Part shown: positions 1 through 10,864 of the stretch, piece by piece
Layout of the letters: each line of letters starts with the position of its first letter
How positions within the stretch are numbered: position 1 is the stretch's first letter
NCBI RefSeq assembly: GCF_039555335.1
Contig: NC_092628.1
Span: forward strand, 96,483,782 to 96,547,781
Length of the DNA: 64,000 nucleotides
Direction of reading: 5' to 3'
From: Amphiura filiformis
Taxonomy: Eukaryota > Echinodermata > Ophiuroidea > Amphilepidida > Amphiuridae
Position numbers and translations under genes: made by a program
Notes under the pieces: generated by a model
Seen by the model: the letters and a program-made list of their open reading frames with translations, nothing else
What the model was told of the DNA's origin: nothing
The model's database searches: none

Positions 1-431
1 ACTAATAGAATAATTTAAATAAAGCAATAATTGGGGATAATTTTGTTTTGTTTTCTTTTGCCTTTTTCTTTTGCCTGGGTTACTCATTCAGTGGATGTTT
101 TAAAATATCCCTTGTTTTTCCATGAGGCCCAGGGGCTATATTAAAATATACATAATTAAAAAATATGCATACAAAATATGATATAAGCCAAAATAATCCA
201 ACATAAGGTTCATGTTAATTCCTGAAACTATTGATAAGATTGTCCGTTCAAAATGATAATAAACCTAATCCAAATGAACAGTACATCGCATCAAAACGAA
301 AAGTTACAGGATCAAAAATACACGAGTAGGGATTTAATTTAAAAAATGAATACTACGAAATTAGAGTGTATGGATGCACACAATTGCATGGTATGATCAG
401 CATTTGAGTGTGATGAGATGTTCTACATTAC
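1..431. other. Gene B intron 4, with a possible LINE 3' tail
   Basis: No exon is visible. The T-rich stretch at about 35-150, followed by gcctgggttactcattcag, resembles the tail after the TTTG microsatellite at 62850-62880, so it may be a minus-strand LINE 3' end. Nothing else can be supported. Confidence 0.4.
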
Positions 432-541
432 CCTTGTTCGAGAGTAATATCTGGTTTCCAAATAGAATCATGGGGTAGATAGATGACATCGGTACCATCA
501 TAATCGGACGCATTCCAGGTCAAAAATTCGTCTCTCCAAAC
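432..541 (-). CDS. Gene B exon 4 (loop A region)
   Basis: 110 nt between a CTCTAG acceptor and a GTAATG donor. It starts in phase 0 and ends in phase 2. It encodes VWRDEFLTW, then NASDYDGT, then IWKPDITLEQ. The Trp-x-Pro-Asp block is the nAChR loop A hallmark. The loop A Tyr of canonical subunits is Glu here. Confidence 0.88.
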
Positions 542-3500
542 CTAGAGCGTCAATTAACGTTTATTTGAAGTAAATGAAACCAAAAGAAAAAAGCAGCAAC
601 AATTATTTTCATCCTAACAACAAAGCTCAACAAAATATAATATCCAATGTACATGTTTGTAACAATAATAATGGCGAAGAAGAGAATAAACCAAATTACC
701 GAATGTGCGATTAGTGAATGATATAATGGTGTTTTTAATTGTCATGAAATATGACATTGAAACACATTATGACATTGAACGAACTGTTTTGTGTGCGTTC
801 TGCATGCCACCGCATCGGACAACTAGATCGATACCTCATATATTTTTTACATTTTAATGCAAGTTGAAATAATGTATCTGTATTACTGCGTTGTCTAACT
901 TTATAGCTCTTTATTTGGCTGTTGATATTAAATTAATATATGAAAATGGAGGTGGAATATGGCACTTACTGTTTTCAGGTAAGAAAAAAGTGTGTACTGT
1001 TGGTTCCTTGTATCCTGCAATCATGACAATGGCAAAAAAGACATAAAATAATAGTTCCTCTTCTTATTCGATAGAGTTCATTATTATTCATGTAAATCAA
1101 TTAATGCCTCATATTCAATAACATCAATTTTGGAGCAATAAGTCTACCAATTCATTAGTAGTGTCCCTTGAAACATTGCCTGTAAAAGCGAATCACTGAC
1201 AAAATTAGCCACGGGATATGAAATTGTCTGGTTAGACTATGTACATGATGTATGAATCCCTATTTTGCGCCGCGAATTCAATGATTGTCATAATACTGTC
1301 ATCCATAATTACTTTAATACGCTCGTACATCACAGCGACCGATGTAAATTTAAAAGCTCATAAATAGAACTCGCATTCAAATTCAAATAATAATTCTAAA
1401 CAAATGTAATGATTACTAAGTCGTTTTCCCTATTATCGTGGCTGTGTAAAGAAATCTATGTAATAACCTACAAAATATCAGAAAGACAACAATGCCAAAC
1501 ATTTTCAATATTTTTATACTTTTTTTTTTATGAACGTAACCCCCGGGACGTAACCAGAGTCAGTTAACAAGTGTAGCACAACCCACAGAAATTTACTTCG
1601 CGTGTTCGAATTTCAAGCGGGTCTAGAAATTCCATAGAGATGGTAAAAAGTGCTTAAGTTCTCTTTAACGTGTCGTCATGCAATTTTCAGTGAATTTCTT
1701 GAAAACATGTCTCAACCTACATCCGAATTCTGGAAGAGTGTGAACTTATGAACGTAACCCCCGGGACGTAACCAGAGTCAGTTAACAAGTGTAGCACAAC
1801 CCACAGAAATTTACTTCGCGTGTTCGAATTTCAAGCGGGTCTAGAAATTCCATAGAGATGGTAAAAAGTGCTTAAGTTCTCTTTAACGTGTCGTCATGCA
1901 ATGTTCAGTGAATTTCTTGAAAACATGTCTCAACCTACATCCGAATTCTGGAGGAGTATAATTAAAGAGAAAATTACATTTGAGCGTTGTTTTCACCACT
2001 GTTCTATGCCCATGGTCTAGATATTCCATAGCGATGGTAAAAGGTGCTTCTCTTGCGCTCACAAATACGTGTCGTCATGCAATTTTCTGTGAATTTCTTG
2101 AAAATATGTCTCAACTTAAAGACCCATTCAGTGATCCCAGCGCAAGTGTAAAAAAATTAAAATTGTTTATAAATAGCTTAAAAGTGAAGGATAAGTCATT
2201 CAAATTGTCATTTGGTATTTTTGAAATGAGAAATTTGGCAAAAAATGGATGAGCAAATAACTGAATGGGCCTTTAAATCTGAAATCTGGAGGAGTATAAT
2301 GTTTTACAGAAAACGTTTAAATGTCGGGTTATATAAAGGGTATAAAAGCGTTTTAATAACATTCCAAAAACATTCTTGAAACCTTGATTCAAAACATTTC
2401 AAAACATGTTATTTTGGGGTTGAAAAAATATTTTGCGAAAAATGTTTGCCCAAAATATTTTTATTTATTTTTTTATTACCTTTATATAACCCGACATTTA
2501 AATTTTATTAAAAGGTTTTGAAAAAAACATTTTAAGAACATTTATGTGCTTGCTGGGTTCAAATATTTCAACATAATGTTATTTAAGTATTGACACAATA
2601 TTTGGCAAAAATATTTGCAAAATTAGTTTACAATAACATTTTTTATAAACATTTACAGGCCTATTTGGCCTTCCAGCCTTCTCCTCCATAACATGTCTTG
2701 TTAATTGTTGTAATTAAGTTATTTTTCTGATTTTGATGTATTTTGATAATTTAATATTGTCTGATTTTGATGTATGTAATTATGTATTAATTTGATATGG
2801 AAATAAATGATGAATGAATGAATGAATGAATGAATGATTTACATGATGTTTACGTAATGTGAGATTCAATCAAAGTGCAATGTGGCCACTTCAACGGCGA
2901 TTATTTCCATGTTCATTTTCTCGGTAATCGATAACTTTAATGCAGCATCCAATTACGCTGATCGTGAAAAGCAAGAAAATAGTTTTCTCGTTTAGTTGGG
3001 AGGAGGGGCGGGGGTCTATTTCCGATTTTATGCATCATGTTGTGCAGGTTGCCGTGTGTGAATTGTAATTTTTGTATACTTGCAGAGGTGTGGGGGAAAA
3101 AGTAGTGGGGATGTTTTATATGTGTTAGGATATTTAATTATAGGTATTGTTGGTCGAAGCAACCTAAAAATCGATTTTCATTATCTAGATCAATATATTA
3201 TTGAAAAATAACACCTTGATGTTTTGCAAAAGTTCATTCTGCAAATCTTATACTTTGCAAACTTGCTTAATTTATTGTTGTTAATGAGTTATGTACGTTT
3301 TACAAAAGTGTTGTTGTTTCAGCCCTCTTTACAACGTAACTCAAGAACCGCAGCACGTATAAAAGTATATCTGTGATATTTTAATTCTTCTACACACTCG
3401 CTATGAATTGAGCAATACAGTTTTTGCCAAAGCTCACTACCATTCGTAAGATGCTGTGAACTACCAAACAATAATTAATAACCTTAATTATATACATAGT

Positions 3501-6500
3501 ATTGTACTGTCAATCGAAAAAGAGAAAATCTGTCTTATCCATAAACCAAATTAAAAGACACGTCTGGTTGCACAATAATTCAAGACTCTGGAGTCAAAAT
3601 CAAGGTCATTCGAACTGGTTTTAAACTAATTTAAACACTCTAATTACATTTAGTTACTTAAACGTACCATTTCAATCAGGTTAACAAAGATAGGTCTGAA
3701 AGTGACATTTGTTGTAGTCGAAGTTTTTATCACGGGTCGAATGTGAATGGTTGAATAATCTTTCATCAGGAAATCTCGCAATTCTCGATGTGAAGAACCG
3801 TAACAACCTAGGAAAGGTCACAATAACACATTAGTAGAAATTAAAGGTAGCTAATCTAATTGACAACACCGTCAAAATTTGACAGTTTGACACCTGAAGA
3901 ACTTAGGCAAGAAAGTTTTTATTTTTCTCATAACCCCAGTAGAATTTAAGGCCCGTTTGCTTGTAAACAGAAAGGCGATGAAATAACGCGAATCTATAAT
4001 AATAAAGTCACCATTTACCCGGCTGCTGTGTGTAGTTGTGCCTGTTTTATTTGAAATGAAATTTAACCTCGCCTTTTAGAAACGAGAGCAAAATATACTA
4101 ATGCGTGATAAAAGGTCCATCTACTCTGTCAATTTGGATGCATTTCATTAAAAAATTAGATCTTATTAAAGTGTCCTTGAAATACCATTTGGAAAATTAA
4201 AATGTTTGCATTGAAGAAAAACAACAATTATGATAAATGACACAAAGAGCATATATGAAATGTACTCAAATTTTATGTCTAAATATAAAGCATCTATAAT
4301 ATGTCTTTGTATGGATTTATCAGTTTTAGAATTGAGCTTTCTTGAAATGTATGTACTTTATAATGTTTAAATAAATACACGCAATGACTGCATTTTTTGA
4401 TGTATTTGGTTTCACTATTTCACTCGTATTTGTAATTTAAAAGATGTCTCCGGCAATCAAAACATCATGCCTTACATGTTAGGAAATTAATTATCAAGCA
4501 CGAATGACGTGGTTTTATTTTAAACAAACTCATATTGATCATAAAAACGAATTAATACAGCCGCCTCTCAACACGTGATATTCAAAATTCCCGGGCGCCG
4601 AAATGGCTGTTTTTATTTGTTTTATGGTTAATATGAGCTTGTTTTATATAAACCGTGTGATTTGTGCTTGATAATTATTTTTCTAACATATAAGGTATAA
4701 TGTTGTGATTGCAGGAGACATCCTTTAAAAGGAAAAAAAACCTCTTTGTTGAATCAGTCATTCCGGTTCAGTCCAATTAAATATGTGTAAATTGAGAAAT
4801 AATTCATCTACAAAATAATGTCAATTAGAGTTAAATGTTCTAAAATCTAATTTGCATACATTGTGGCAGTGTACATACAGTCATGTATAATAGGCTTTTT
4901 GGTATCGTCGATATCAATCCATAACTTAAACGTGGATTTGACATTATTTTGTTGGAATAGGACTCGTCACTCCGAACTTGGATTCGATCGTGGCTCGGAC
5001 ACAAATGGACTTGGCTCGACTCAAACGAGGTGGACTGAACTTGGGCACAAGCCTGTCTCGTATAACCTCTGTTAGCATTGATATACAGAACGGGACATGA
5101 GGAAAGACACTCCCTTGCTTGAAAATAATCACAAATCACCTTCATCATGGGACAAAGGCGTGTAAAAATAAGTTTTAGCGGTTCAAACCACATTTCGGTA
5201 GCATTGTGTTGGCATCATAAAATGTAAATAAATGTGATTCTTTTGTTAATATGGTTAATGTAGTCATGGTAATGGTGCTTGCAGGGAAAACCAGTTTCAT
5301 TGATCTAGTTAAGTACTTATAAATTGTTTAACATTTAACATCACATACAATTATGTACACTGCCCTAAAGATTTATTTATAGGGACGATTTTAGAATCAT
5401 AAATATATGCATGATAACGGTAAACAATCAAACTGTCTACTTACAGTTGCCTAGGAGCAGAACGAAGATAGTTGGCCTTAGTAGTTCTTTAACGCTATCC
5501 AGTATCTCCATGTCCAAATGAGGTGATTGTGCAAGTACATTCAAGTCGTATTTGGTTTCACTATTTCACTCGTATTTGTAATTTAAAAGATGTCTCCGGC
5601 AATCAAAACATCATGCCTTACATGTTAGGAAATTAATTATCAAGCACGAATGACGTGGTTTTATTTTAAACAAACTCATATTGATCATAAAACGAATTAA
5701 TACAGCCGCCTCTCAACACGTGATATTCAAAATTCCCGGGCGCCGAAATGGCTGTTTTTATTTGTTTTATGGTTAATATGAGCTTGTTTTATATAAACCG
5801 TATGATTTGTGCTTGATAATTATTTTTCTAACATATAAGGTATAATGTTGTGATTGCAGGAGACATCCTTTAAAAGGAAAAAAAAAACTCTTTGTTGAAT
5901 CAGTCATTCCGGTTCAGTCCAATTAAATATGTGTAAATTGAGAAATAATTCATCTACAAAATAATGTCAATTAGAGTTAAATGTTCTAAAATCTAATTTG
6001 CATACATTGTGGCAGTGTACATACAGTCATGTATAATAGGCTTTTTGGTATCGTCGATATCAATCCATAACTTAAACGTGGATTTGACATTATTTTGTTG
6101 GAATAGGACTCGTCACTCCGAACTTGGATTCGATCGTGGCTCGGACACAAATGGACTTGGCTCGACTCAAACGAGGTGGACTAACCTTGGGCACAAGCCT
6201 GTCTCGTATAACCTCTGTTAGCATTGATATACAGAACGGGACATGAGGAAAGACACTCCCTTGCTTGAAAATAATCACAAATCACCTTCATCATGGGACA
6301 AAGGCGTGTAAAAATAAGTTTTAGCGGTTCAAGCCACATTTCGGTAGCATTGTGTTGGCATCATAAAATGTAAATAAATGTGATTCTTTTGTTAATATGG
6401 TTAATGTAGTCATGGTAATGGTGCTTGCAGGGAAAACCAGTTTCATTGATCTAGTTAAGTACTTATAAATTGTTTAACATTTAACATCAAATACAATTAT

Positions 6501-6657
6501 GTACACTGCCCTAAAGATTTATTTATAGGGACGAATTTAGAATCATAAATATATGCATGATAACGGTAAACAATCAAACTGTCTACTTACAGTTGCCTAG
6601 GAGCAGAACGAAGATAGTTGGCCTTAGTAGTTCTTTAACGCTATCCAGTATCTCCAT
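432..6657 (-). CDS. Gene B: nicotinic-acetylcholine-receptor-like subunit, 5' part, 3' half off the left edge
   Basis: This is a pentameric Cys-loop ligand-gated channel subunit, expected at the plasma membrane. The coding exons on the minus strand are exon 1 (6591-6657 or the duplicate 5445-5511), exon 2 (3668-3807), exon 3 (970-1014) and exon 4 (432-541). Their lengths (67, 140, 45 and 110 nt) equal those of gene A exactly and every junction keeps frame, giving 120 codons plus 2 nt. Visible parts are a short signal peptide, the N-terminal helix and beta-1 region, the 45-nt third exon typical of the nAChR family, and the WKPD block of loop A. Exon 4 has an N-glycosylation sequon (NAS). The Cys-loop, loop C and membrane segments lie outside the window, so whether this is an alpha-type subunit cannot be told. 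It is a tandem paralogue of gene A on the same strand. All visible exons are open. Confidence 0.88.
542..1528. other. Gene B introns 3 and 2 (apart from exon 3), no further feature
   Basis: AT-rich intronic sequence on both sides of the 45-nt exon. I saw no repeat, RNA gene or extra exon. Confidence 0.5.
970..1014 (-). CDS. Gene B exon 3 (45 nt)
   Basis: 45 nt, phase 0 at both ends, with a GATTGCAG acceptor and a GTAAGT donor. It encodes DTRNQQYTLFSYLKT. A 45-nt exon at this position is a conserved feature of nAChR genes, and it differs from the gene A counterpart at only a few bases. Confidence 0.88.
1529..2110 (+). repeat. 218-bp tandem duplication plus a diverged third unit
   Basis: Two near-identical units at about 1529-1746 and 1747-1964 begin with tgaacgtaacccccgggacg and contain a CCCGGG site. 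A shorter diverged third copy (about 1990-2110) keeps the ccatagcgatggtaaaa and cgtgtcgtcatgcaatttt parts. It lies in gene B intron 2. A small open frame across the third unit is not a gene. Confidence 0.85.
2305..2640. mobile_element. MITE-like palindromic repeat, AAATGTCGGGTTATATAAAG family
   Basis: Inverted arms at about 2316-2339 and 2479-2502 share TTTAAATGTCGGGTTATATA. Between and after them are many imperfect aaacatttt/aaaatgttt repeats. A related copy lies at about 45700-46110. There is no coding capacity. The superfamily is unknown. Confidence 0.65.
2640..2845 (+). mobile_element. LINE 3' tail with (TGAA)n
   Basis: A GGCC-ATTT-GGCC hairpin core (about 2659-2672) is followed by AT-rich sequence and a TGAA microsatellite (about 2808-2836). 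The same hairpin-then-tetranucleotide layout ends the long LINE at 32.6 kb. CR1/L2-type LINEs typically end in short tandem repeats. Only the 3' end is present. Confidence 0.55.
3135..3487 (+). mobile_element. MITE family R1, copy 1
   Basis: About 350 bp beginning ggtattgttggtcgaagcaa and ending in ...accttaat. The same sequence recurs at 8931-9258 (reverse), 16931-17618 and 22760-23130. It is in gene B intron 2 and non-coding. Confidence 0.8.
3668..3807 (-). CDS. Gene B exon 2 (N-terminal helix and beta-1)
   Basis: 140 nt with a TTTCCTAG acceptor and a GTACGT donor. Its first two bases complete the Cys codon begun in exon 1. The peptide runs from CYGSSHRELRDFL through IRPV and a TNVTF sequon to NLIEM, the usual nAChR N-terminal pattern. 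Confidence 0.87.
3808..4401. other. Gene B intron 1, no further feature
   Basis: AT-rich intron between exon 2 and the tandem duplication. Nothing else was recognised. Confidence 0.5.
4443..4722. mobile_element. Foldback element (about 280 bp), copy 1
   Basis: Long imperfect inverted arms of about 120 bp run inward from gatgtctcc on the left to ggagacatc on the right and meet at a GC-rich centre with CCCGGG. TTTAAAAG lies just outside each end, with a 2-bp offset on the right, and may be an 8-bp target duplication. It is non-coding. Confidence 0.7.
5445..5511 (-). CDS. Gene B exon 1, copy 1 (signal peptide)
   Basis: 67 nt from ATG to a T|GTAAGT donor. It encodes MEILDSVKELLR and then the hydrophobic PTIFVLLLGN, a short signal peptide. 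It ends in phase 1, which fits exon 2. It lies in the upstream half of the 1.15-kb tandem duplication and encodes the same peptide as copy 2. As the copy nearer exon 2 it could be a promoter-proximal alternative or simply redundant. Confidence 0.8.
5589..5867. mobile_element. Foldback element, copy 2
   Basis: This is the same palindromic element as at 4443-4722, carried along in the second unit of the tandem duplication. It is not an independent insertion. Confidence 0.7.
6591..6657 (-). CDS. Gene B exon 1, copy 2 (signal peptide)
   Basis: Second copy of the 67-nt signal-peptide exon, with the same start codon, peptide and GTAAGT donor as the copy at 5445-5511, offset by 1,146 bp. Either copy can splice in frame to exon 2. 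The sequence does not show which one is used. Confidence 0.78.
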
Positions 6658-6697
6658 GTCCAAATGAGGTGATTGTGCTGCAATGTACATTCAAGTC

Positions 6698-8930
6698 GTA
6701 TTTCTAATGATGTTTAATGTCGTTCTGTTTTGCTTAATGGCATACAGCGGGCATGCATTCTGGAGCTGACGTTGCTTTCAATGTCGTGTTAATGTAATCT
6801 GGGCAGGTCCATTATTAATTTATTATATAGATTCAGAAGCAACCACATGCACGCCCTCTGCAATTATTAGGTACTTAAATAGGTTCATATTTGGGCTTTC
6901 GTGAAACAAGAGCAGAGGAAGGAATTTAGGAACAATAACGGTTCTTTGAGATAATTGGAAAAGGAGCCCCTCCCAAAAACGTCCCTCCAGGAGGGGGACT
7001 ATCTTTAATATTACCGGTAATACTATAATGTGCATTTAAAACTAGCCGTCTTGTCGCGTGGATTAAAACATGTATATACAGTTCATATTAGCTACGACTT
7101 ATGCATGGTTACCGAGAAGGATTAATAAGTCTAGTTTGCATTGTCAACTGTCAACTTAGAGTAAAACAACACAAATGTTAACAGAATTAGATGGCACTGA
7201 CCTACTTTGTCCTGTAACCAAATATAAGGGACGTAAACTATTTTTGTTTCAATCCTGGGACTAGATGAAAAATTTGAACCTATTAAAATGGCAGCCGTTT
7301 AAAATTTTGACATTTGACACGTTTTATCTTATATCACTGTAACCATAAAGACGTAGACAGCATACTTTTTAATCTTAATTTTACAACCATCAATGTATTT
7401 TTCAGTTTTGACCCCTTTTGGAGTTCGCCCACACGTTTTGGAGGGACATGGGAGCTCATTTTATTTCAATTATGTCAGAGAACCGAAATCAAACCTCAAT
7501 CTTTCCTCTACTCTCAAAAAACCCTAATATTTTGTGCTTTTAGTGCAAGAGGGGTGCTGCAACTAGTCATCCAAGTCTCTACTCAGTACTCGTTTAGAAG
7601 AGGCAGAAAGAGTTATTTGCATCTCCGTCAGCAAAGACATATCATGTGTCACCTGTGATCATGAGAATTTTAAAGACTGCTTAGGTTGCGGCTGGAGCTG
7701 CTTCGACGAACTGCTCCATATCTTGAGAATGCACAAAGGGCTGTACTCTATAGAATATGCAAATAATATGGACTGGAGAACACCCACCTCACTATCCCAA
7801 CTTGACGCCATCCAAGATGACGTCACATAGCTTCATAGATCACTAGCTCAAGACCTTTGACAGCATGGATAGCAAGGCAATTAGCCGGCAGTTGCTGGAT
7901 GGGAAAATGTTTGCTCCCTTTATTGTAGCAATGGATCACGCAAACGTCCTCTTCGTGAATAGTACAGTCCACTGTGCGTATATTCGTACTTTTTGCAGGA
8001 TGGGTGAAGGAAATTTACAATGCTGAACTACCACTAACGTGCAATAAAAGTTGGGATCAGTCTAGCAAAGCTGGACAGACTGTACCTACCCTTTGAAGCA
8101 TTCCAGGGAGCTGCTGGAGAAATGCATTCCAGACCCTGATACCAGCCTGGCCGGGAAAAACGAATATTGGCAAAAGATTAATATTATTGTCCTGTTAAAT
8201 TACACGTGATATTTCATAGCATCACGTAGCACATCACGTAGGTCACGTAGCATCACGGTTGGCACAAGGTAAGACTGTGGATTCTTAAACATGTGATATG
8301 ACACGATATCACACGGGTCAGCGCATGTGCATCAACGCGATACGCGTACTCGCTATTTGAACCAATCGGAGGAGCATAGCAACAACGGGACTGATCGATT
8401 TTAAGCCCTAGGTAGTTCTTGTAAAATGTAGGATTTAATTTGATTAAAATTTGTAATACTTATTTCTATTTGAATTGAAGTGTTTAAGATGTGATTTGTG
8501 GCGTAAAACAACTCGGCTTCGCCTCGATGTTTTACTTAAAATAATGATGTCGCCCGTGTTATATGAGACGATAGATGCACTCCAGTGGCTAAAACCAATA
8601 CCTTTATTCTCTAAATATAATCAATTCTGTAAGCGATATGATACATTATTTCAACTTCAGGCTTGGCACAGCGTTGCTGTAGGGTTTGCCATTGCAGTTG
8701 GTGACGTATGGCTGATACACTACTGGTAATTCTGTTGTCATGATAGAAGACGAAGTGGACCTTTGTTGTACCATTTCCAATTTCCAGATGTAAGAGTGGA
8801 TTGCGATTCCCAGACGACACTGGCATATTCAATTACAGAGCGCAGAAGTGTCTTGTAGCAGAGAACTTTAGGGCACTGATTGATGTTTCTTAGCAAGAAT
8901 ACACAGGTAGAGTTGGCCTTGAAGGTTAGC
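6698..8930. other. Intergenic region between genes B and A, possible LINE scrap
   Basis: Around 7690-7860 a plus-strand reading with several stops weakly resembles the C-terminal end of a LINE reverse transcriptase. I saw no complete gene. A 114-codon open frame at 7314-7658 has no recognisable motif. Confidence 0.35.
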
Positions 8931-9258
8931 CACTATTTTAAACTGTTGCAATTTGGTAGTTCACATCATCTTGCGAATGGTAGTGAGCTTTGACAAAAAT
9001 TGCATTGATCATTTCATAGCGAGCGTGTAGAAGAATTCAAATATCACAGAATACATTTGTTGGTCCTCTGGTTCTTGAGTTATGTTGTAAAGAGAGTTGA
9101 AACAACAACATTTTTGTAAAACGTACATAACTCATTAACAACAATAAATCAAGCAAGTTTTCAAAATATATGATTTGTAGAATGAACTTTTACAAAACAT
9201 CAAAGTGTTATTTTTTAATAATAATATATTGATTTGAATAATGAAAATCGAAATTGTT
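8931..9258 (-). mobile_element. MITE family R1, copy 2 (reverse orientation)
   Basis: Reverse complement of the R1 repeat, including the ctcattaacaacaataaat and tgcaatttggtagttcac blocks. It lies in the B-A intergenic region. Confidence 0.78.
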
Positions 9259-9423
9259 TGAATGCGGGGATTTGAATAAGGTTGCTGAAAACTCGCTCAA
9301 AAGGATTCAAACTTACTCAAAATTGCTGCGTACAAGTTGCGTAAAGTGAGCGCGGATTGTGCTAAGTTATCCAAAGTCGTTCAACGTGATCATAGCAATT
9401 TTATGCAGCTTTGGCCCACTTGG

Positions 9424-9645
9424 GCTGTGCAATAATTATGAGCCCTGATGGGCGGGTAAAATGGGGGGTTGGCAAACAATTTTGGCAAGCCGTGAGGGGG
9501 CAGCAATTTTGGCACACATTTATTGGGCGCCCTTTGAAAAAAATGGAAAACAGTACCGAAACACGGGCCGAGAGGGGGGTCAAGCGATTTTTGCCGAGCC
9601 GTTTGAAAATTGTACCCCCAGGCTCATAATTATTGCACAGCCCCT
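9424..9645. mobile_element. MITE with 23-bp terminal inverted repeats
   Basis: About 222 bp. The termini read GGGCTGTGCAATAATTATGA and the exact inverse. The interior is G-rich and has short open frames on both strands that mirror each other because of the symmetry. The flanks are ctt and tta, so a target duplication is uncertain. Confidence 0.75.
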
Positions 9646-10295
9646 TAGAATTCAATTTGTTTATCATGCAAAGGGGGTGATGTATTAGAATTTGACACCA
9701 CCAGATTTAGCTAGATTACATCTGAGCTCGGCACTTTATATGCTAAAATTTAAGCACAATAAATTAAACAGTTACATTTATTTTATAACGAAATGATATA
9801 TTATGGAAAGCTGATCACGAATAACAGCTATTTAACCCAACATCGAATTCGATTCAAGCTCTGCTTGCATACGATCCACAATTCATATGCTCCCCTAACA
9901 CTTTCTGAAATAAAAAATAAACAATGAATAACTCTATTGTGGCAGAGCAACTTAACTCCATCATAGCAATAGCTACGACATTGGAAAGCTGAATTATTTC
10001 CTGTAAATATCTTATTTTGGCAAGAGAACAAATCTCAAAGAGAGCGATAGCACTTGTTCAGTGCCTGTATGAGACCATGACAACCCCTCTCTGACATTAC
10101 AAAATCCACCAGTCCTAGGGCAGGCACTCGATCCTAGCCGAGGAACTAGAGCTAGTTCTAAGAGAGCGATAGGGAGAGAATAAACCCTAGGAGCAAATCT
10201 ACAATTTGGTGACTTAACGAAATAGTCGTATGATGCATACAACATTATTTACCGCATTCATTAGAAATAAACTACCCGATAATGCATTAACAAAA
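9646..10295. other. 3' flank of gene A, no gene seen
   Basis: This is downstream of the gene A stop codon on the minus strand. I could not name a polyadenylation signal with confidence, and no repeat was recognised. Confidence 0.4.
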
Positions 10296-10864
10296 TTACC
10301 CATCAGAGAAGAATGTTTTGGTATTCCATTCGTCTTTCAGTTTACCCAAAGCATATTCAAATTCAATGGTACTTTGATACCATATAAAAGTTAGAATAGT
10401 TACAGTGCTTGCAATGACAACTGCACAGAATAGCAATGCAAAGAAGCGACTGAGAATTATCGCTACAAGGTACCAGTCTTTGGCAAAGACGCTTTTATCA
10501 TCTTTGCTATGTGTAGTAAAACTTGATCCTTTATAACAGTGATTGTGGTAAGCACGGTTATATTTGTCTCTGTAATCACCGTTATTGATAACTGCCGGGT
10601 TCGCTATGTGTTGAAATCCATCGGAGTCAACTCCGTTTTGTTTTCCTGTTGTCGTCTTGTTTGCTTGTGAGTTTGTTGTTTTGTTAGCTTCCCTTGCCAT
10701 TTGAACATAGCTGTTCAAAAACAAAATATGTGGTAGTTTTTCAAATGCTAGCCATTTCATCCATTTGGGAACTGGTTCCTGAGATCTACTGCTTAGATTG
10801 ATGATGAAAACTGTTGCGAACACAGATAAACTGACCATGATGATCATGATTTGGAAGTAAATAT
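10296..10864 (-). CDS. Gene A exon 7: M3, cytoplasmic loop, M4, stop
   Basis: 569 nt from a CATTTCAG acceptor to the TAA stop at 10296-10298. It encodes M3 (IYFQIMIIMVSLS onward), a polar Asn/Thr/Lys-rich loop and M4 ending in TFIWYQ, followed by a 27-residue tail. Confidence 0.93.

Larger units (their letters stand above)
4402..6697. repeat. Tandem duplication of about 1,146 bp carrying gene B exon 1
   Basis: Unit 1 is about 4402-5547 and unit 2 about 5548-6697. They differ at only a handful of bases and one-base indels, so the event is recent. The outer breakpoints share the short homology gtattt, which fits microhomology-mediated or replication-slippage duplication. Each unit contains a foldback element, gene B exon 1 and the presumed 5' flank. 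Small open frames in both units are not genes. Confidence 0.93.

Noticed and set aside
4840..5193. 117-, 70- and 62-codon open frames in the duplicated block, repeated at 6009-6278
   Set aside because: They overlap on both strands inside a foldback-bearing duplication and have no domain. They repeat only because the DNA is duplicated.
9401..9688. Three overlapping open frames (67-88 codons)
   Set aside because: They read through a short palindromic MITE, and the two strands mirror each other.
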